From: Burkholderiaceae bacterium
GTDB taxonomy: Bacteria; Pseudomonadota; Gammaproteobacteria; Burkholderiales; Burkholderiaceae_C
Assembly (NCBI GenBank): GCA_017856435.1
Contig: JAFMFB010000007.1
Span: forward strand, 1 to 64,000
Reading direction: 5' to 3'
Length of the DNA: 64,000 bases
Shown here in pieces: positions 49,620 to 60,008 of the stretch. The translations under genes were made by a program, and so were the position numbers. The notes beneath the pieces were generated by a model. The model ran no database searches. It saw nothing but the letters and a program-made list of their open reading frames with translations, and was not told the DNA's origin. How positions within the stretch are numbered: the first letter of the stretch is position 1; the number at the start of each line of letters is the position of its first letter.

Positions 49620-52600
49620 TTATACCAGCACGCGCTCGATGCCGCCGGTGTTGGCAGCTGCGACATAGTCTGGCAGCCAGTGCTCACCCAGCAACTGGTG
49701 CGCCATCTCGACCACAATATAGTCAGCCTGCAGCAAGCCGTTGGACAAATCATCCTGGTACCGGTTCAGGCCCTGCAGGCAACTTGGGCAGCTGGTCAGG
49801 ATTTTCAGATTCGCGGTCTTTTGCAGCCGACCCGAGGCTCTCAACTGGGACTCCGCCCTGCGCAACTCCTCCTGCTTGCGAAAGCGGACCTGGGTTGAAA
49901 CATCCGGCCTGGTTACCCCCAAAGTGCCTGACTCACCACAGCATCGCTCGCTCAACATCACCTGGTCACCCACCAAGGCACGGACGGTTTTCATTGGGGC
50001 CTGCCGTTTCAGCGGGCTGTGGCAGGGATCATGGTAAAGGTAGCTTGAGTCAGTGCCAGATAGGCTGATCCCTCGTTCAAGCAGGAATTCATGGATGTCC
50101 AGGATGCGCGAACCCGGAAAGATTTCCTCGAATTTATAGCCTTGCAGCTGGTCAAGGCAAGTGCCGCAACTCACGACAACTGTCTTGATGTCCAGGTAGT
50201 TGAGGGTATTGGCAACCCGATGAAACAGCACCCGGTTGTCAGTGATCATCTTCTCGGCCCGATCAAACTGCCCACTGCCCCTTTGTGGGTAACCGCAACA
50301 GAGATACCCCGGGGGCAACACGGTCTGCACACCGGCATGCCAAAGCATGGCCTGGGTCGCCAGCCCCACCTGGCTGAACAGGCGCTCCGAACCACAGCCA
50401 GGAAAATAAAACACCGCATCACTGTCGGCTGTCGTGCTCACCGGGTTACGAATGATGGGGACATAGTTGCGGTCCTCAATGTCCAATAGGGCCCGCGCCG
50501 TCTTCTTGGGCAGGCCACCCGGCATCTTTTTGTTGATGAAGTGAATCACCTGCTCCTTGAGAGGGGCGGGTCCAACGCTGGCAGGAGGGCTGGCCGTCTG
50601 GCGCCGAGCGGCCACGCGAAGTACCCGGTTGGCAAGGCGTTGCAGCTTGAAGCCAAGACCCGTCATGACAGAGCGCATCAGCTTGATGGACTCGGGTCGG
50701 GTGGCGTTGAGAAAAGCCATCGCCGCAGCCTGCCCCGGACGCCAACTCTTTCGCCCCATCTTGCGCAACAGGTTACGCATGTTCATGGAAACATCGCCAA
50801 AATCGATTTTCACGGGGCAGGGCGAGAGGCACTTGTGGCAGACCGTGCAATGGTCAGCCACATCTTCAAATTCCTGCCAGTGCCGAATTGAGATGCCGCG
50901 GCGGGTCTGCTCCTCGTACAGAAACGCCTCGACCAGCAAGGAAGTGGCCAGGATCTTGTTGCGCGGGCTGTAGAGCAGATTGGCGCGTGGCACATGGGTG
51001 GCGCATTCAGGCTTGCACTTGCCGCAACGAAGACAATCCTTCACGCTGTCAGCGATCGCACCGATATCACTCTGCTGCATGATCAGGGATTCATGCCCCA
51101 TCAGGCCAAAGCTGGGGGTGTAGGCCTGACTCAGGTCAGCTGCTGCGTGCAGCCCTGGTTGCTGGCGCAACAACTTACCCTTGTTGAAACGGCCCTGCGG
51201 GTCAATCCGCTGCTTGTAATCGGCAAAGGGCCTGAGTTCCGTGTCGCTGAGGAATTCAAGCTTGGTGATTCCAATGCCATGCTCGCCAGAGATCACCCCG
51301 TCCAGGGAACGGGCCAAGGCCATGATGCGTCTGACCGCTTCATGCGCCGTCTGCAGCATCTCATAATCGTCGCTGTTGACCGGAATGTTGGTGTGGACGT
51401 TGCCATCGCCGGCATGCATGTGCAGGGCAACCCAGACGCGCCCTTTGAGCACCTGTTGATGAATCCGTTCACATTCGATCAGAATCGGGGCCAGGGCATC
51501 ACCAGCAAAGAGTTTTGCCAGTGGGGCCTGCAACTGGGTTTTCCAACTCGCCCTCAGGGTGTGGTCCTGCAATTGCTCAAACATCAGATCCAGCTGGCTC
51601 AGCCAGCTCTGCCACTGCAGCCTGACTTCACGCACCAACACCAGCGCCTGGGATACCCGCTCGCCCAGAAGTTCTGTGGCAGGCAACTCACCCGCCAACA
51701 GCCATTTGTTTTGAATCAAATCACGACTGTCTAGGAAATTTTCAAGCCGGTCGCATAGCGCAATCTTGTTGCGCAGGCTCAACTCGATGTTGATGCGCTC
51801 AATGCCATCGGTGTACTCGGCCATGCGTGGCAGGGGGATCACCACATCCTCATTGATCTTGAATGCGTTGGTGTGCCTGCTGATGGCCGCTGTGCGCTTG
51901 CGATCAAGCCAGAATTTCTTGCGGGCCTCCTCGCTGACCGCGACAAAACCCTCGCCGTTGCGCGAATTCGCAATGCGCACCACCTCGCTGGTGGCTCGCG
52001 CCACTTCGTCTGAATCATCGCCGACGATGTCGCCAATCAGCACCATCTTGGGCAGACCGCCACGCTTGCTTTTGGTGACATAGCCCACCGCCTTGAGATA
52101 GCGCTGGTCAAGATGCTCCAGCCCTGCCAACAAAACGCCCTGTCCCGCAGGTTCACCAGGGGGGTGGGTACTGCGCTTTTGTTGCGCAAACATGAAATCC
52201 TTGATCTCGACGATGCTGGGCACCGCTTCCCGCGCATGACCAAAGAATTCAAGGCAGACCGTCCTGGTGTGGCTGGGCATGCGATGCACCACCCAGCGGG
52301 CGCTGGTGATCAGGCCGTCACACCCCTCTTTTTGCACGCCGGGCAAACCACTCAGAAACTTGTCGGTGACATCCTTGCCCAGACCGACCTTGCGGAATCT
52401 GGAACCTGGGATATCCAGACGTTCGGTTTTGTTCAGGGTTTTGCCGTCCGCTCCAAAATAGTTCAATTCGAAACTGGCAAGCTCAGCATCATGAATCTTT
52501 CCCAGGTTGTGGTTCAGTCGAGTGACTTCAAGCCACTGGGCATCGGGCGTCACCATGCGCCAGCTGGCCAGGTTGTCCAGCGCAGTGCCCCACAGGACTG

Positions 52601-53555
52601 CCTTTTTGCCACCTGCGTTCATTGCAATATTGCCGCCCACACACGAGGCTTCAGCCGAGGTGGGGTCGACTGCAAAAACCAGATTGGCCCGCTCGGCCGC
52701 ATCGGCGACCCGTTGGGTGACCACCCCGGCCTCGGTCCAGAGGGTTGGAACCGGCCGATCCAGGCCGGGCAGCTGTACCCATTGCACCTCCGTCATGGCT
52801 TCCAGCTTTTCGGTGTTGATTACCGCACTCTTCCAATGCAGCGGTACCGCCCCGCCGGTGTAGCCGGTGCCACCACCCCGGGGAATGATGGTCAGTCCCA
52901 AGTCGATGCAGCCTTGCACCAGTCCTGCCATTTCAGTCTCATTGTCTGGGGTGAGCACGACAAAGGGGTACTCGACCCGCCAGTCTGTGGCATCAGTCAC
53001 ATGCGATACGCGCGACAGTCCATCAAACTTCACGTTGTCCCTGGCAGTCAGGCGTGACAAGGTGCGCATCACACGCCGGCGCAGATCAGCCATCTCCATA
53101 AAGGAGCGGTCAAATTCCTGCACCGCCAGCTCGGCCGCCGCCAATAAATCCACGACCATTGCGTCGCGCGACAGGTCGTCCTCGGGGCTACGACGCTTGT
53201 GAATTTCAGCCAGACGGTGATGCATGGCCTGCACCAGAAGCATCCGACGCTTGGGATTGTCCAGAAGATCGTCCTGCAGGTAGGGATTGCGCTGGACGAC
53301 CCAGATGTCGCCAAGCACCTCATACAACATGCGGGCCGACCGTCCGGTTCGACGTTCCTGTCGCAATTGAAAAAGCGTTGTCCAGGCCTGACTGCCCAGC
53401 AAACGGATGACAATTTCCCGGTCTGAAAACGAGGTGTAGTTGTAGGGAATTTCCCGGATGCGCTCAGGCTTCTGGCCGGGCATTTCCTGCCCGGCAGCGT
53501 CGGCCCTTTGATCCGGCAGCGTCGTGTTATCCATGAATTCCAGCAAGACGGCCAT
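49620..53555 (-). CDS. Fused FAD-linked oxidase and Fe-S/CCG-domain oxidoreductase with DUF3683
   Basis: 1311 residues. Domains in order: DUF3683 at about 30-190 ([20 protein letters not shown]); FAD-binding type 4 with [20 protein letters not shown] near 235; FAD-oxidase C-terminal domain to about 790; two 4Fe-4S sites, [15 protein letters not shown] near 835 and [15 protein letters not shown] near 900; and two CCG domains, [13 protein letters not shown] near 1090 and [12 protein letters not shown] near 1205. This is a GlcD-like plus GlcF-like pair on one chain. It should oxidise a 2-hydroxy acid and pass electrons to quinone; D-lactate, glycolate or D-2-hydroxyglutarate are possible. A second ATG at 53534 is an alternative start. 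No membrane helix was seen. Confidence 0.93.
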   Translation of the reverse strand: MAVLLEFMDNTTLPDQRADAAGQEMPGQKPERIREIPYNYTSFSDREIVIRLLGSQAWTTLFQLRQERRTGRSARMLYEVLGDIWVVQRNPYLQDDLLDNPKRRMLLVQAMHHRLAEIHKRRSPEDDLSRDAMVVDLLAAAELAVQEFDRSFMEMADLRRRVMRTLSRLTARDNVKFDGLSRVSHVTDATDWRVEYPFVVLTPDNETEMAGLVQGCIDLGLTIIPRGGGTGYTGGAVPLHWKSAVINTEKLEAMTEVQWVQLPGLDRPVPTLWTEAGVVTQRVADAAERANLVFAVDPTSAEASCVGGNIAMNAGGKKAVLWGTALDNLASWRMVTPDAQWLEVTRLNHNLGKIHDAELASFELNYFGADGKTLNKTERLDIPGSRFRKVGLGKDVTDKFLSGLPGVQKEGCDGLITSARWVVHRMPSHTRTVCLEFFGHAREAVPSIVEIKDFMFAQQKRSTHPPGEPAGQGVLLAGLEHLDQRYLKAVGYVTKSKRGGLPKMVLIGDIVGDDSDEVARATSEVVRIANSRNGEGFVAVSEEARKKFWLDRKRTAAISRHTNAFKINEDVVIPLPRMAEYTDGIERINIELSLRNKIALCDRLENFLDSRDLIQNKWLLAGELPATELLGERVSQALVLVREVRLQWQSWLSQLDLMFEQLQDHTLRASWKTQLQAPLAKLFAGDALAPILIECERIHQQVLKGRVWVALHMHAGDGNVHTNIPVNSDDYEMLQTAHEAVRRIMALARSLDGVISGEHGIGITKLEFLSDTELRPFADYKQRIDPQGRFNKGKLLRQQPGLHAAADLSQAYTPSFGLMGHESLIMQQSDIGAIADSVKDCLRCGKCKPECATHVPRANLLYSPRNKILATSLLVEAFLYEEQTRRGISIRHWQEFEDVADHCTVCHKCLSPCPVKIDFGDVSMNMRNLLRKMGRKSWRPGQAAAMAFLNATRPESIKLMRSVMTGLGFKLQRLANRVLRVAARRQTASPPASVGPAPLKEQVIHFINKKMPGGLPKKTARALLDIEDRNYVPIIRNPVSTTADSDAVFYFPGCGSERLFSQVGLATQAMLWHAGVQTVLPPGYLCCGYPQRGSGQFDRAEKMITDNRVLFHRVANTLNYLDIKTVVVSCGTCLDQLQGYKFEEIFPGSRILDIHEFLLERGISLSGTDSSYLYHDPCHSPLKRQAPMKTVRALVGDQVMLSERCCGESGTLGVTRPDVSTQVRFRKQEELRRAESQLRASGRLQKTANLKILTSCPSCLQGLNRYQDDLSNGLLQADYIVVEMAHQLLGEHWLPDYVAAANTGGIERVLV

Positions 53556-53655
53556 CAGTTGGCCCAGAGTAGTGGAGCGATATTACCCCAGCACCCTGTC
53601 GCTTCAGCCCGGTCGGGTTGAGGCTCCTGGCCTTGCGGGCTTAGGCGACAAGGGT

Positions 53656-53931
53656 TCAGCGCCAGGCCCGAAGCAGCAGCCACTGTGATGAAGCCATCGC
53701 CAGGACAAGGGCGCCGTAAGCGGTCATCTTGCCGTCCCGGCCCATCAGCCAAAAACCCAGGGCCAGGGTGATGACACCAACTAGCGCATTGATGGCCACC
53801 TGAACCCACCAACTGGGCGATCCTCTTTGATGGCGCCGCATCAGCCGTCCGGTCAACGGCATCAGCAATGCAAGGACCAAAGCAGGCGCAACAAAATTTA
53901 GAAAATGAATCGAAATATCCAGAAAATCCAT
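53656..53931 (-). CDS. Small three-helix membrane protein of unknown function
   Basis: 91 residues with three hydrophobic segments: FLNFVAPALVLALLMPLTG, WWVQVAINALVGVITLALGF and YGALVLAMASSQWLLLRAW. No family was recognised. The ATG at 53931 is preferred to one at 53970, which adds a charged, unlikely lead. It lies between the FAD/Fe-S fusion and hemA and is transcribed away from hemA; the A/T-rich start region of hemA also offers a -10-like TATAAA on this strand. Confidence 0.7.
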   Translation of the reverse strand: MDFLDISIHFLNFVAPALVLALLMPLTGRLMRRHQRGSPSWWVQVAINALVGVITLALGFWLMGRDGKMTAYGALVLAMASSQWLLLRAWR

Positions 53932-53978
53932 GTCGGTCTCGTGGGGATCAGCGGCAAGTGCCTGATTCAATTCAAAAT

Positions 53979-53986
53979 TTTATAAT
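53979..53986. promoter_or_regulatory. Overlapping divergent -10 elements upstream of hemA
   Basis: A perfect TATAAT at 53981-53986 stands 29 bases before the hemA start. On the opposite strand TATAAA (53984-53979) overlaps it, facing the small membrane protein gene. No convincing -35 was found for either. One promoter may exclude the other. Confidence 0.4.
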
Positions 53987-54014
53987 CAGCTTCTTTTTGA
54001 ACCAATAACACCAT

Positions 54015-55286
54015 ATGGCAGTCTGGGCCTTAGGCATCAACCACACCACCGCGCCGCTTGACTTGCGCGGTCGGTTTGCGTTCGCCCTCGACCAGATCGG
54101 ACCGTCCCTGCAGGCCTTGCGCCAGGCCCTGAACCAACCCCCAGAGGCAGCCATCCTGTCCACCTGCAACCGCACCGAGATTTATTGTGCCGGGCAAACC
54201 CTTGAAATTGCGCCCACCCTGAATTGGTTGGCCCATTGTGGTGGCGTAACGGCCGATGAGCTACGTAGCCACACCTATGCGCTTGAATCTGGCCAGGCAG
54301 CCCGCCATGCCTTTCGGGTGGCTAGCGGGCTTGACTCCATGGTCCTGGGGGAGCCCCAGATACTGGGCCAGATGAAAGACGCTGTGCGGGTGGCCGAGCA
54401 GGCAGGCGCCCTGGGCAGCACCCTCAACCAACTGTTTCAGCGCAGTTTTGCCGTGGCTAAGGAAGTTCGCAGCACCACAGAAATCGGTAGCCACTCGATC
54501 AGCATGGCAGCCGCGGCCGTTCGACTTGCGGGCAAATTATTTGAAGACCTGCATGAGGTTCGCATCCTGTTTGTCGGCGCTGGCGAGATGATTGAAATGG
54601 CCGGCACCCACTTCGCTGCAAAAAACCCCAAGGCCATGGCCATCGCCAACCGCAGCCTGGATCGGGGCGAAAAGCTGGCTGCCCGTTTTGGTGCTGAAGC
54701 GATGCGGCTGGCCGATTTGCCCGACCGTCTGCATGAATTCGATGTGGTGATCAGTTGCACTGCCAGCACCCTGCCGCTGATCGGCCTGGGCGCCGTCGAG
54801 CGGGCCCTGAAGACGCGCAAGCACCGCCCGATGTTCATGGTGGACCTGGCCGTGCCGCGCGATATTGAGCCCCAGGTGAAAGACCTGCCGGATGTCTACC
54901 TCTACACGGTCGATGACCTGGCCAAGGTGGTGCAAACCGGGCAGGCGAGCCGACAGGCCGCCGTGGCCCAGGCCGAAGTCATCATCGATGCCGGCGTGCA
55001 GAACTTCATGCACTGGATGGACCAGCGTGATCCGCGTACTGGCATCGTGCCCCTGATCCAGCAACTCAACAGCCAGACGGATGAATGGCGTGCCACCGAG
55101 ATGGCACGCGCGCGCAAAGCGCTGGCTCGGGGTGATTCGATGGATTCGGTCCTGGAGGCCTTATCGCGCGGACTCACCCAAAAATTGCTGCACGGCGCCC
55201 TGGCCGAACTCCATGCCGGCGATGCGCAATCGCGTGAGCGCGCCAGCCACGCCATCCAGCAATTTTTCCTGCGCAAGGAAAGGTAA
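54015..55286 (+). CDS. hemA: Glutamyl-tRNA reductase
   Basis: 423 residues. Reduces glutamyl-tRNA to glutamate-1-semialdehyde, the first step of haem synthesis by the C5 route. It starts [20 protein letters not shown] and has the catalytic cysteine in [14 protein letters not shown] at about residue 50. The Rossmann region is [20 protein letters not shown] near 180, with [19 protein letters not shown] near 275. The C-terminal dimerisation domain has the usual helices. hemA followed by prfA and prmC is a classic proteobacterial order. Confidence 0.97.
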   Translation: MAVWALGINHTTAPLDLRGRFAFALDQIGPSLQALRQALNQPPEAAILSTCNRTEIYCAGQTLEIAPTLNWLAHCGGVTADELRSHTYALESGQAARHAFRVASGLDSMVLGEPQILGQMKDAVRVAEQAGALGSTLNQLFQRSFAVAKEVRSTTEIGSHSISMAAAAVRLAGKLFEDLHEVRILFVGAGEMIEMAGTHFAAKNPKAMAIANRSLDRGEKLAARFGAEAMRLADLPDRLHEFDVVISCTASTLPLIGLGAVERALKTRKHRPMFMVDLAVPRDIEPQVKDLPDVYLYTVDDLAKVVQTGQASRQAAVAQAEVIIDAGVQNFMHWMDQRDPRTGIVPLIQQLNSQTDEWRATEMARARKALARGDSMDSVLEALSRGLTQKLLHGALAELHAGDAQSRERASHAIQQFFLRKER

Positions 55287-55372
55287 TGGCTCGGCCACCG
55301 ACGCCCATTGCGTGCAGCGCCCATGGCGCGGCTACTGACGCACCTGACTGCAACCGTTGCGCCTGGCATTAG

Positions 55373-55388
55373 CTGGCCTGAAGGCCAG
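55373..55388. terminator. Short hairpin between hemA and prfA
   Basis: CTGGCC (55373-55378), loop TGAA, GGCCAG (55383-55388): a six-pair stem with a stable tetraloop. No T-tract follows, so it may be a weak terminator, a pause or an mRNA processing site in the 155-bp hemA-prfA gap. A second small inverted repeat, CAGGAG/CTCCTG (55415-55433), lies nearer prfA and contains the only AGGAG there. Confidence 0.3.
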
Positions 55389-55441
55389 TACCCCCGCTTG
55401 ACGACACCCTGTTTCAGGAGATCACTGCTCCTGCCCAATTG

Positions 55442-56527
55442 ATGAAGCCATTTCTACGACAACAACTCGAACGCTATGTCCAGCGGCTGGAAGAGCTCAA
55501 TTTCCTGCTCTCGCGAGAAGACATCATGGCCAACATGACGCAGTTTCTCGCCCTCTCCCGGGAGCACAACGAGGTCAGCGCCGTAGCCGGGCGCTTCGAG
55601 CGATTCAAGCAGCGCGAGGCTGATCTGGCAGGCGCCCGTGACATGCTGGGCGACCCGGACATGGCCAGCATGGCGCAGGAGGAGATCGACAGTGCCGGGG
55701 CTGAACTGACGCAGTTGGAGGACGAGTTGCAACGCATGCTGCTGCCCAAGGATCCGGAGGACGCACGCAACGCCTTTCTGGAAATTCGCGCCGGCACTGG
55801 CGGCGATGAATCGGCCTTGTTTGCCGGTGACCTGCTGCGTATGTATACCCGTTATGCCGACAAACGGGGTTGGAAAACCGAACTGATGAGCGAGTCGCCC
55901 AGCGAGCTTGGTGGTTACAAGGAGGTGGTTTTGCGGATCGAAGGCGACCACGTCTATGGCGACCTGCGTTTTGAATCGGGGGGCCACCGCGTACAACGAG
56001 TTCCCACCACCGAGACGCAGGGACGCATTCACACCAGCGCCTGCACCGTGGCCGTTCTGGCCGAGCCGGATGAGGCCCAGGCGGTGCAAATCAACCCGGC
56101 CGATCTGCGCATCGATACCTTTCGCGCCAGTGGCGCCGGCGGCCAGCACATCAACAAGACCGATTCGGCGGTGCGGGTGACCCACATTCCCACAGGCATC
56201 GTCGCCGAATGCCAGGATGACCGAAGCCAGCACCGCAACAAGGCCAAGGCCCTGCAGGTGCTGGCTGCCCGGCTGCAGGAAAAAGAGCGCAGCGAACGCG
56301 CTGCCAAGGATGCGGCGCTGCGCAAGGGCCTGATCGGCAGTGGTGACCGCAGCGACCGCATCCGAACCTACAACTTTCCCCAGGGTCGGCTGACCGATCA
56401 CCGCATCAACCTCACCTTGTACAAGTTGTCCTTCATCATGGAAGGCGATCTGGATGAAGTGGTCCAGGCCCTGCGCCACGCCCGCGAGGCCGAGCAATTG
56501 GCCGAGCTTGAAATCAGCGCCGCCTAG
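55442..56527 (+). CDS. prfA: Peptide chain release factor 1
   Basis: 361 residues. Ends translation at UAA and UAG. The ribosome-contacting GGQ is in [20 protein letters not shown] near residue 230. [16 protein letters not shown] and [20 protein letters not shown] are diagnostic. I chose the ATG at 55442; a TTG three bases earlier is in frame but adds nothing. The ribosome site is poor: AGGAG lies 21 bases away and inside an inverted repeat. prmC, which methylates this GGQ, starts four bases after the stop. Confidence 0.97.
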   Translation: MKPFLRQQLERYVQRLEELNFLLSREDIMANMTQFLALSREHNEVSAVAGRFERFKQREADLAGARDMLGDPDMASMAQEEIDSAGAELTQLEDELQRMLLPKDPEDARNAFLEIRAGTGGDESALFAGDLLRMYTRYADKRGWKTELMSESPSELGGYKEVVLRIEGDHVYGDLRFESGGHRVQRVPTTETQGRIHTSACTVAVLAEPDEAQAVQINPADLRIDTFRASGAGGQHINKTDSAVRVTHIPTGIVAECQDDRSQHRNKAKALQVLAARLQEKERSERAAKDAALRKGLIGSGDRSDRIRTYNFPQGRLTDHRINLTLYKLSFIMEGDLDEVVQALRHAREAEQLAELEISAA

Positions 56528-56531
56528 ACCG

Positions 56532-57359
56532 ATGGAAATCCGCCAGGCGCTTCAATCGATCATCTCCACATTCGGGCTGGACCGGCTGGATGCGCAATGC
56601 CTGCTTCTGCATACGCTGGGACGACCGGCCAGTGACCGGGCCTGGCTGCTGGCCCATGACACAGAGGTTCTGGCTCCTGTCTTGTCCTCACAGTTCATCA
56701 CTTTGGCCCAGCGTCGGGCCAGCGGCGTTCCCCTGTCCTACCTGACCGGTGAGCGCGAGTTCTATGGCCTGAGCCTTCAGGTGGATGAACGCGTGCTTGA
56801 CCCAAGAGCGGATACCGAAACCCTGGTGGATTGGGCGCTTGAACTACTGCCGCAACTACCACCTCAGCCAAAAGTCATTGACCTGGGTACTGGCAGTGGC
56901 GCCATCGCGCTGGCGATCAAATTTTCTTTTGCGCCGGCACAGGTCAAAGCCCTGGACACCAGCCTTGCGGCCCTCGCTGTTGCCCGCGAGAATGCAAAGC
57001 GACTCAGGCTGGACCTTCAATTCCTACATGGCAACTGGCTGGAAGGGCTTGACGATCAATTCAATCTCATCGTCTCCAACCCGCCCTATATTGCGGAAAA
57101 CGACCCCCACCTGAGCCAGCTTGGCTATGAACCCAGTCTGGCTCTGAGCAGCGGGGCCGATGGGCTGGACGCTATCCGCACCCTGCTTGAACAGGCCCCG
57201 TCTCGCTTGGCAACTTCGGGCTGGCTGATTCTGGAACATGGCTGGGATCAGGCGGCCACTGTGCGTCACCTGTTGCAGCAGACGGGTTTCAGCCAGGTTC
57301 AATCGCGCCGGGATCTGGCCGGGATTGAGCGGTGTAGCGCCGGCTGCTGGGCCGGTTGA
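56532..57359 (+). CDS. prmC: Release factor glutamine methyltransferase
   Basis: 275 residues. Methylates the glutamine of the GGQ motif in RF1 and RF2. An N-terminal helical domain is followed by GEREFYGLSLQVDERVLDP and the SAM-binding motif VIDLGTGSGAIALAIKF near residue 118. The catalytic NPPY is in LIVSNPPYIAENDPHLSQLG near 180. The family's usual PRPDTE is PRADTE here, a mild change. The ATG at 56532 is four bases after the prfA stop, so coupling is likely. Confidence 0.95.
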   Translation: MEIRQALQSIISTFGLDRLDAQCLLLHTLGRPASDRAWLLAHDTEVLAPVLSSQFITLAQRRASGVPLSYLTGEREFYGLSLQVDERVLDPRADTETLVDWALELLPQLPPQPKVIDLGTGSGAIALAIKFSFAPAQVKALDTSLAALAVARENAKRLRLDLQFLHGNWLEGLDDQFNLIVSNPPYIAENDPHLSQLGYEPSLALSSGADGLDAIRTLLEQAPSRLATSGWLILEHGWDQAATVRHLLQQTGFSQVQSRRDLAGIERCSAGCWAG

Positions 57360-57376
57360 ACCAACGGCAGCGCGGG

Positions 57377-58114
57377 TCAGCGAGAAAACAGGCCCTTGAT
57401 CTTTTCGCCAGCCTTCTCCAAGGCGCCACCCACCGATTGGGTCAGGTTGTCAAAGCTGATGGCATGGCTCAACTTGCTCTTGAGCGCCTGCACGATCTCC
57501 TGCCCTAACTCGCCTGGTAGCAATCCGCCCTTGTTTTTGCCCAAGTTGCGCATCGTGATGTCCGGCAGATCGACCGATAGGGTCTTGCCCTGCAGAATTG
57601 GGGCGCTGGCCTCTGCTTTGACATTGAGCAACGATAACTCCTCAATGATCAGTTTTTTCCCGGACTGATCACCTGACTTAGTCTTGGCTTTCTGGCCGCT
57701 GTCGGCAGCAGCAAGATGGGCAGCGATGTTTTTCTGCAAGGCATCAAAGTTGGTCATTGCCTCACCCTTTTCGTAGATTACATCGGGCGACTTGATCAGA
57801 ATCTTGCGGATCACCAGCACATCCTGCGTGAGGCTGGCCATGTCGATAAGCAAGTCGATCTCACCCACCTCAAGCGCATACGGGGTCTTGAAGCCGGCCG
57901 GGTTTCCAAGATGCAAATTACGGATCACCGCCTGACCGTCCTTGACCTTCAATTCGACGGATCCCACCGAGACCTTGGCCTCGGTCATTTCCGAGCCATA
58001 TTTGACGATGGATGACTTGATCAGCGCATCCAGGTTGCCGCTGAGCCACCACAGAACTGCTCCCACCAAAACAAGCAAAGCAGCCAGGCCACCAAAGATT
58101 ATTTTTTTCATCAC
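57377..58114 (-). CDS. AsmA-like inner-membrane-anchored protein
   Basis: 245 residues. An N-terminal membrane helix (IIFGGLAALLVLVGAVLWWL) is followed by a periplasmic region resembling AsmA/DUF748 proteins: KVSVGSVELKVKDGQAVIRN near residue 50, NPAGFKTPYALEVGEIDLLI and DVLVIRKILIKSPDVIYEK. Such proteins are beta-rich lipid-transfer or envelope proteins, but this one is far shorter than AsmA or TamB. The exact function is unknown. It lies on the minus strand after the SlyD gene, separating prmC from grxD, which are often nearer each other in this group. Confidence 0.7.
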   Translation of the reverse strand: MMKKIIFGGLAALLVLVGAVLWWLSGNLDALIKSSIVKYGSEMTEAKVSVGSVELKVKDGQAVIRNLHLGNPAGFKTPYALEVGEIDLLIDMASLTQDVLVIRKILIKSPDVIYEKGEAMTNFDALQKNIAAHLAAADSGQKAKTKSGDQSGKKLIIEELSLLNVKAEASAPILQGKTLSVDLPDITMRNLGKNKGGLLPGELGQEIVQALKSKLSHAISFDNLTQSVGGALEKAGEKIKGLFSR

Positions 58115-58147
58115 GCCTTACTACCTCCTAAAGCGTAGAAGTAGTGA

Positions 58148-58624
58148 TCAATGATGATGGCCATGGGCGCCATGCGCATGGCCGTGAGCAATCTCTTCTT
58201 CGGTTGCGGCGCGCACTTGCGTCACCGCGACATCCAGACGCAGCGCCTTGCCCGCCATTGGATGGTTGCCGTCCAGATGCACCACTGGCCCCTTGATCTT
58301 CACCACCGTGAAAAGATGGGTTTGTCCGTCCGGGCCCCGTCCCTCAAGCTGTCCTCCCACCTTGACACCGGGGGGAAACTCGGTTTTTGGAATAGTCTGG
58401 ACCAGGCTTTCATCCCGCTCGCCGAAGGCATCCGCCGGCGCCAGCGAGAGCGTCACCCGATACCCAGCTGCCTGGCCCTCCAGCGCCTCTTCCACCTTGG
58501 CAAAGGTGTTGCCATAGCCCCCATGCAGGTAGGCCGAGGGTTCTTTGCCATCTTCAAGCAGTTTGCCAGAGGCCTCCATAACCTTGTAACGCAAGGTGAC
58601 AACCGTGTTTTTTTCAATTTTCAT
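58148..58624 (-). CDS. SlyD-type FKBP peptidyl-prolyl isomerase
   Basis: 158 residues. The FKBP domain with an inserted flap is recognisable from VVTLRYKVMEASGKLLEDGK near the start, AYLHGGYGNTFAKVEEALEG, and VHLDGNHPMAGKALRLDVAV at residues 120-138. It ends in a histidine-rich tail (HGHAHGAHGHHH) that should bind nickel or zinc. It isomerises proline bonds in the cytoplasm and may serve metallocentre assembly, as SlyD does. The symbol is left open between SlyD and FkpB because the tail is short. Confidence 0.92.
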   Translation of the reverse strand: MKIEKNTVVTLRYKVMEASGKLLEDGKEPSAYLHGGYGNTFAKVEEALEGQAAGYRVTLSLAPADAFGERDESLVQTIPKTEFPPGVKVGGQLEGRGPDGQTHLFTVVKIKGPVVHLDGNHPMAGKALRLDVAVTQVRAATEEEIAHGHAHGAHGHHH

Positions 58625-58695
58625 GATGGGGGGCGGCCAACGCGCACGGGCCAGAAGTGAAATAATGCGGCAATTAATTACCTAGGACTTAAAAA

Positions 58696-59013
58696 ATGAA
58701 TGATACCCAGCAACGCATCGATGATCTGGTCAAATCCAGCGAAGTCCTTCTGTTCATGAAGGGCAACGCTAGTTTTCCGATGTGTGGTTTTTCTGGCCGC
58801 GCAATTCAGATTCTCAAGGCCTGTGGCGTTGACCCCAAACAGCTCAAAACCGTCAATGTGCTGGAAGATGACGCGATTCGGCAAGGCATCAAGGAATACA
58901 GCAACTGGCCGACCATTCCGCAGTTGTATGTCAAGGGCGAGTTCATTGGTGGCTCAGACATCATGATGGAAATGTACGAAAGCGGCGAACTGCAAAAAGT
59001 TCTGAACGACTGA
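58696..59013 (+). CDS. grxD: Monothiol glutaredoxin (Grx4 type)
   Basis: 105 residues. The CGFS active site is at MCGFSGRAIQILKACG near residue 30, with NWPTIPQLYVKGEFIGGSDI as the glutathione site. Such proteins carry and deliver [2Fe-2S] clusters in the cytoplasm. It lies after the prmC block. The 71-bp gap before it shows no clear promoter. It ends 14 bases before the convergent SYLF gene. Confidence 0.97.
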   Translation: MNDTQQRIDDLVKSSEVLLFMKGNASFPMCGFSGRAIQILKACGVDPKQLKTVNVLEDDAIRQGIKEYSNWPTIPQLYVKGEFIGGSDIMMEMYESGELQKVLND

Positions 59014-59027
59014 AAAAACCGAACAGA

Positions 59028-59606
59028 TCAAGGCGCGTTCAGGTCGCTGTCCTTGAAATATTTGGTTCCCTGAATGGTGGCTTGCAGAGCCAGGCCACTT
59101 TCCGTCAGTTGGTATAGCGTGACGCCAGGTGCCACCGTAATGGCGCCAGCCAGGGCGTCACCCTTGTTGCCTGACTTTGCCGCGGCATCGACCTGCGCAC
59201 TGGCCTCCCAACCCTGATTAATGAAGAAATCCAGCTTGTCGGGGCTGGCAAACACAAACACGCCTCGAAAATCCTTGACGCCCAGACCAAAGCCAAAGCC
59301 ACCGGACACCATCTTCATATAGACGTCCTTCCCGGTCTTGTTGTTGTGCGCCACACCGGAGCCGCCAGCGGCTGACAACAAAATGAGATTGATGCCCACA
59401 TTGCTGAACACCGCGTAGCCAGCAGCTTTCTGGATGGCAGCTTGTGCCTCCGGGTGAACCTTGTACAAGCGCGTCAGTGTTTCTCGACGCATTTTGTTGA
59501 TTTCGGCGCGTTTTTCATCGGCGCTGCTTGCCAGGGCCAGTTCGGTCAGGGCCCCCATCGCAAGAACTAGGGCCGTATTTCGCTGAAATATCCGACGATT
59601 CATCAT
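59028..59606 (-). CDS. SYLF/YSC84-domain exported protein
   Basis: 192 residues. The N-terminal NRRIFQRNTALVLAMGALTE looks like a signal peptide with an Arg pair. The SYLF-type lipid-binding domain follows: AAIQKAAGYAVFSNVGINLI near residue 55, GGSGVAHNNKTGKDVYMKMV, GGFGFGLGVKDFRGVFVFAS and LAGAITVAPGVTLYQLTESG. Related proteins bind phosphoinositides or membranes; the bacterial role is unclear. I chose the ATG at 59606, with GGAG just upstream. This start lies inside the end of the gene above it, a 92-base overlap in a different frame. Confidence 0.88.
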   Translation of the reverse strand: MMNRRIFQRNTALVLAMGALTELALASSADEKRAEINKMRRETLTRLYKVHPEAQAAIQKAAGYAVFSNVGINLILLSAAGGSGVAHNNKTGKDVYMKMVSGGFGFGLGVKDFRGVFVFASPDKLDFFINQGWEASAQVDAAAKSGNKGDALAGAITVAPGVTLYQLTESGLALQATIQGTKYFKDSDLNAP

Positions 59607-60003
59607 GTGCTCCGCTTGGACCTCTTTGCGCTTTAACCCAGTCACCACTGGGTATCAGAGGGTGCTGCTGACCATACCTCGGATTGATCTCATACACCAG
59701 ACAACTCAAGGCGCCAGCATTGACCTCGATCATCACCTGGCGCTTGAAATACTCGCTCTCGCTGCCTGGCCTGATGTCCTCGATACCGTCAAGTACCGCT
59801 TCCAGGGCAGGATCCATGGCATAGACCTCCCCGCTCACCCAGCCCCCCTGGCCAAGCAGCAATCCCGGATAGGCGCCAAGGTTGTGCAGCACGCCCATGA
59901 CTTGCCCCATGCCGACAAAGACCGGTCTTGGGTGCAAGCGGTTGATGTCATTCGATTGGCCCTGGCGCAAGGTGCCATAGACAAAAACATGGCGGACAGT
60001 CAT
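59515..60003 (-). CDS. Gamma-glutamylcyclotransferase (AIG2-like) family protein
   Basis: 162 residues. The fold is clear from the first residues: RHVFVYGTLRQGQSNDINRL, LGAYPGLLLGQGGWVSGEVY, and the usual acidic residue in ESEYFKRQVMIEV near 85. Natural family members end soon after residue 120. Here about 40 further residues follow, reading through the start of the SYLF gene in another frame. At 59640 or so, a TAA sits one frame off, so a small indel may have removed the normal stop. It follows the UvrA stop on the same strand as the last gene before that large gene's end. The substrate of the catalytic domain is unknown. Confidence 0.8.
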   Translation of the reverse strand: MTVRHVFVYGTLRQGQSNDINRLHPRPVFVGMGQVMGVLHNLGAYPGLLLGQGGWVSGEVYAMDPALEAVLDGIEDIRPGSESEYFKRQVMIEVNAGALSCLVYEINPRYGQQHPLIPSGDWVKAQRGPSGAHDESSDISAKYGPSSCDGGPDRTGPGKQRR

Positions 60004-60008
60004 GCCGC

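Noticed and set aside
55454-56497. Minus-strand 347-codon frame
   Set aside because: Antisense to prfA; no family resemblance.
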